Shown here in pieces: positions 63,098-64,000 of a stretch of 64,000 nucleotides of DNA. Every line of letters begins with the position of its first letter. Positions within the stretch are counted from its first letter, which is position 1. The notes beneath the pieces were generated by a model, which was given only the letters and a program-made list of their open reading frames with translations, was not told the origin of the DNA and did no database searches. This DNA comes from Fistulifera solaris. Its lineage: Eukaryota > Bacillariophyta > Bacillariophyceae > Naviculales > Stauroneidaceae. A program made the translations under genes and the position numbers. The stretch lies in contig AP026128.1 in assembly GCA_030295235.1 (NCBI GenBank), forward strand, positions 992,001 through 1,056,000, read 5' to 3'.

Positions 63098-64000
63098 TAG
63101 GAGCGAACAATATTGCAGATAAGGAAAGAAGTGGTTGAGTGCGGGTTGCTAGGAATCGATAGAGCAATCGCAATGATCAAACAAAGCAAAGGGAATTGCG
63201 AGGACGGTTGTCTTCAACGGTTCGCTTCTCACGCACTCCGAGAAAATGCACGAGTTTCGGCTTCGCGAAGCACAAGAAGTGCGACAACGACACAATAGGA
63301 TAATAGACGAAGATGAGAAACGAGGTGGGCAGAGGAGCTGAAGGCGAAAATGACGAGCTGGTCACACAATGCAAAAGCACGGCGCACTGGGCACTGTCTC
63401 ATAAAATGTACCAAGTTCAAACCTTCAGCTGCTTAACCAACACTTTGATCCACAGTAAAATGCGACGTGGTGTCCTGACAAATAACAGACCGCCAATTGT
63501 CGAACAAGAAAAACGCGAAACAAGACTCTGTTGTCGTAATGGTTTCAGCCAAACAAGACCCACAGAAAACACGTCACGAATCACGAGTCGCGATCGCATC
63601 GAAGTTCGCGCTTCGCGCGACCAACCTGATTCATGCGAAGACAAGCGGTGATGGCGATAGGAAGAGAAGCAGACGATGGAGAAGACGTGAAGAGAAGCGC
63701 GTTATTCTTTGCTTCTCGCTGCCCGAAAAGGAACAAAGGGCATTGCTGCAGCACCTGCGGCAATTCCTTTACGTCCATACTGTCGATGCAACGAAAATTT
63801 CGAATGCCAATCACTGTTTTGAGGTATTCTTGTGCACTTGGATGTGAGTCTACGCGCGACGAGCACTTGTCCGCTTTATGGAGACGACAAGCTAGACTTT
63901 CAAACAAAAAGACGATCCACGAGTAGATGCGGGGTTATAAGGGACGAAAGGATACCCGAGAAAGATCCGGAATCATGGTGAACGTCTGAAATTCTTTTAG
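63098..64000. other. Right end of window, nothing supported
   Basis: About 900 bp upstream of the CREST-like gene. Several short open frames on both strands overlap each other, and none has a recognisable domain. A gene continuing to the right cannot be excluded. Confidence 0.4.

Overview
The window looks like nuclear DNA of a diatom, most likely a pennate one. The evidence is mixed: short GT-AG introns of 55-125 bp, a plastid fibrillin with a signal peptide ending in an A|F (ASAFAP-like) targeting motif, three diatom-type DUF6824 domains in one protein, PSxxPS linkers in secreted glucanases, a CoDi-like Ty1/copia element, and a bacterial-type beta-helix gene. No rRNA, tRNA or CRISPR array was recognised.

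Layout. 1-5.3 kb: 3' end of a histidine phosphatase, a mitochondrial carrier, a PX-like hypothetical, and PIG-P of GPI-anchor synthesis. 5.49-8.28 kb: ten copies of a 224-bp satellite running straight into a 52-bp palindromic array. 8.5-18.6 kb: two inverted copies of a two-gene block. In the first copy the DUF6824 gene is whole and the beta-helix gene is a relic; in the second it is the reverse. GAA1 of the GPI transamidase, a hypothetical gene, a 33-bp minisatellite and a 28-bp-stem hairpin lie between them. 19.3-29.1 kb: a 934-residue Ser/Arg repeat protein, a three-kinase-domain protein whose last domain looks inactive, an ankyrin protein and a plastid fibrillin. 29.29-35.15 kb: a Mutator-like (MULE) DNA transposon with perfect 130-bp inverted ends, a SWIM zinc finger and a ULP1-type protease. 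35.8-45.1 kb: a sulfotransferase-like type II membrane protein, a P-type cation ATPase, a retroelement scrap, palindromic repeat units, a tandem duplication and a secreted cyclophilin. 45.2-58.8 kb: two tandem GH5/CBM6 glucanases separated by a Ty1/copia retrotransposon. 59.0-60.6 kb: about 30 more copies of the 52-bp palindromic unit. 60.8-63.1 kb: a homocysteine S-methyltransferase and a CREST-like membrane protein.

Two points affect every gene call. First, at least eleven recognisable host genes are split by single-base frame breaks, mostly in homopolymer runs of 3-6 bases. Total lengths become exact multiples of three once one base per break is allowed. This fits uncorrected long-read indels better than mass pseudogenisation. 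Second, some introns are short, free of stops and a multiple of three, so the raw ORFs run through them.

The genes form no operon-like pathway. Functional links are limited to GPI anchoring (PIG-P and GAA1, 8 kb apart) and extracellular polysaccharide breakdown (the two GH5 enzymes). The most unusual items are the shared 19-bp palindrome that seeds three separate repeat arrays, the inverted duplication with reciprocal gene loss, and the triple kinase.
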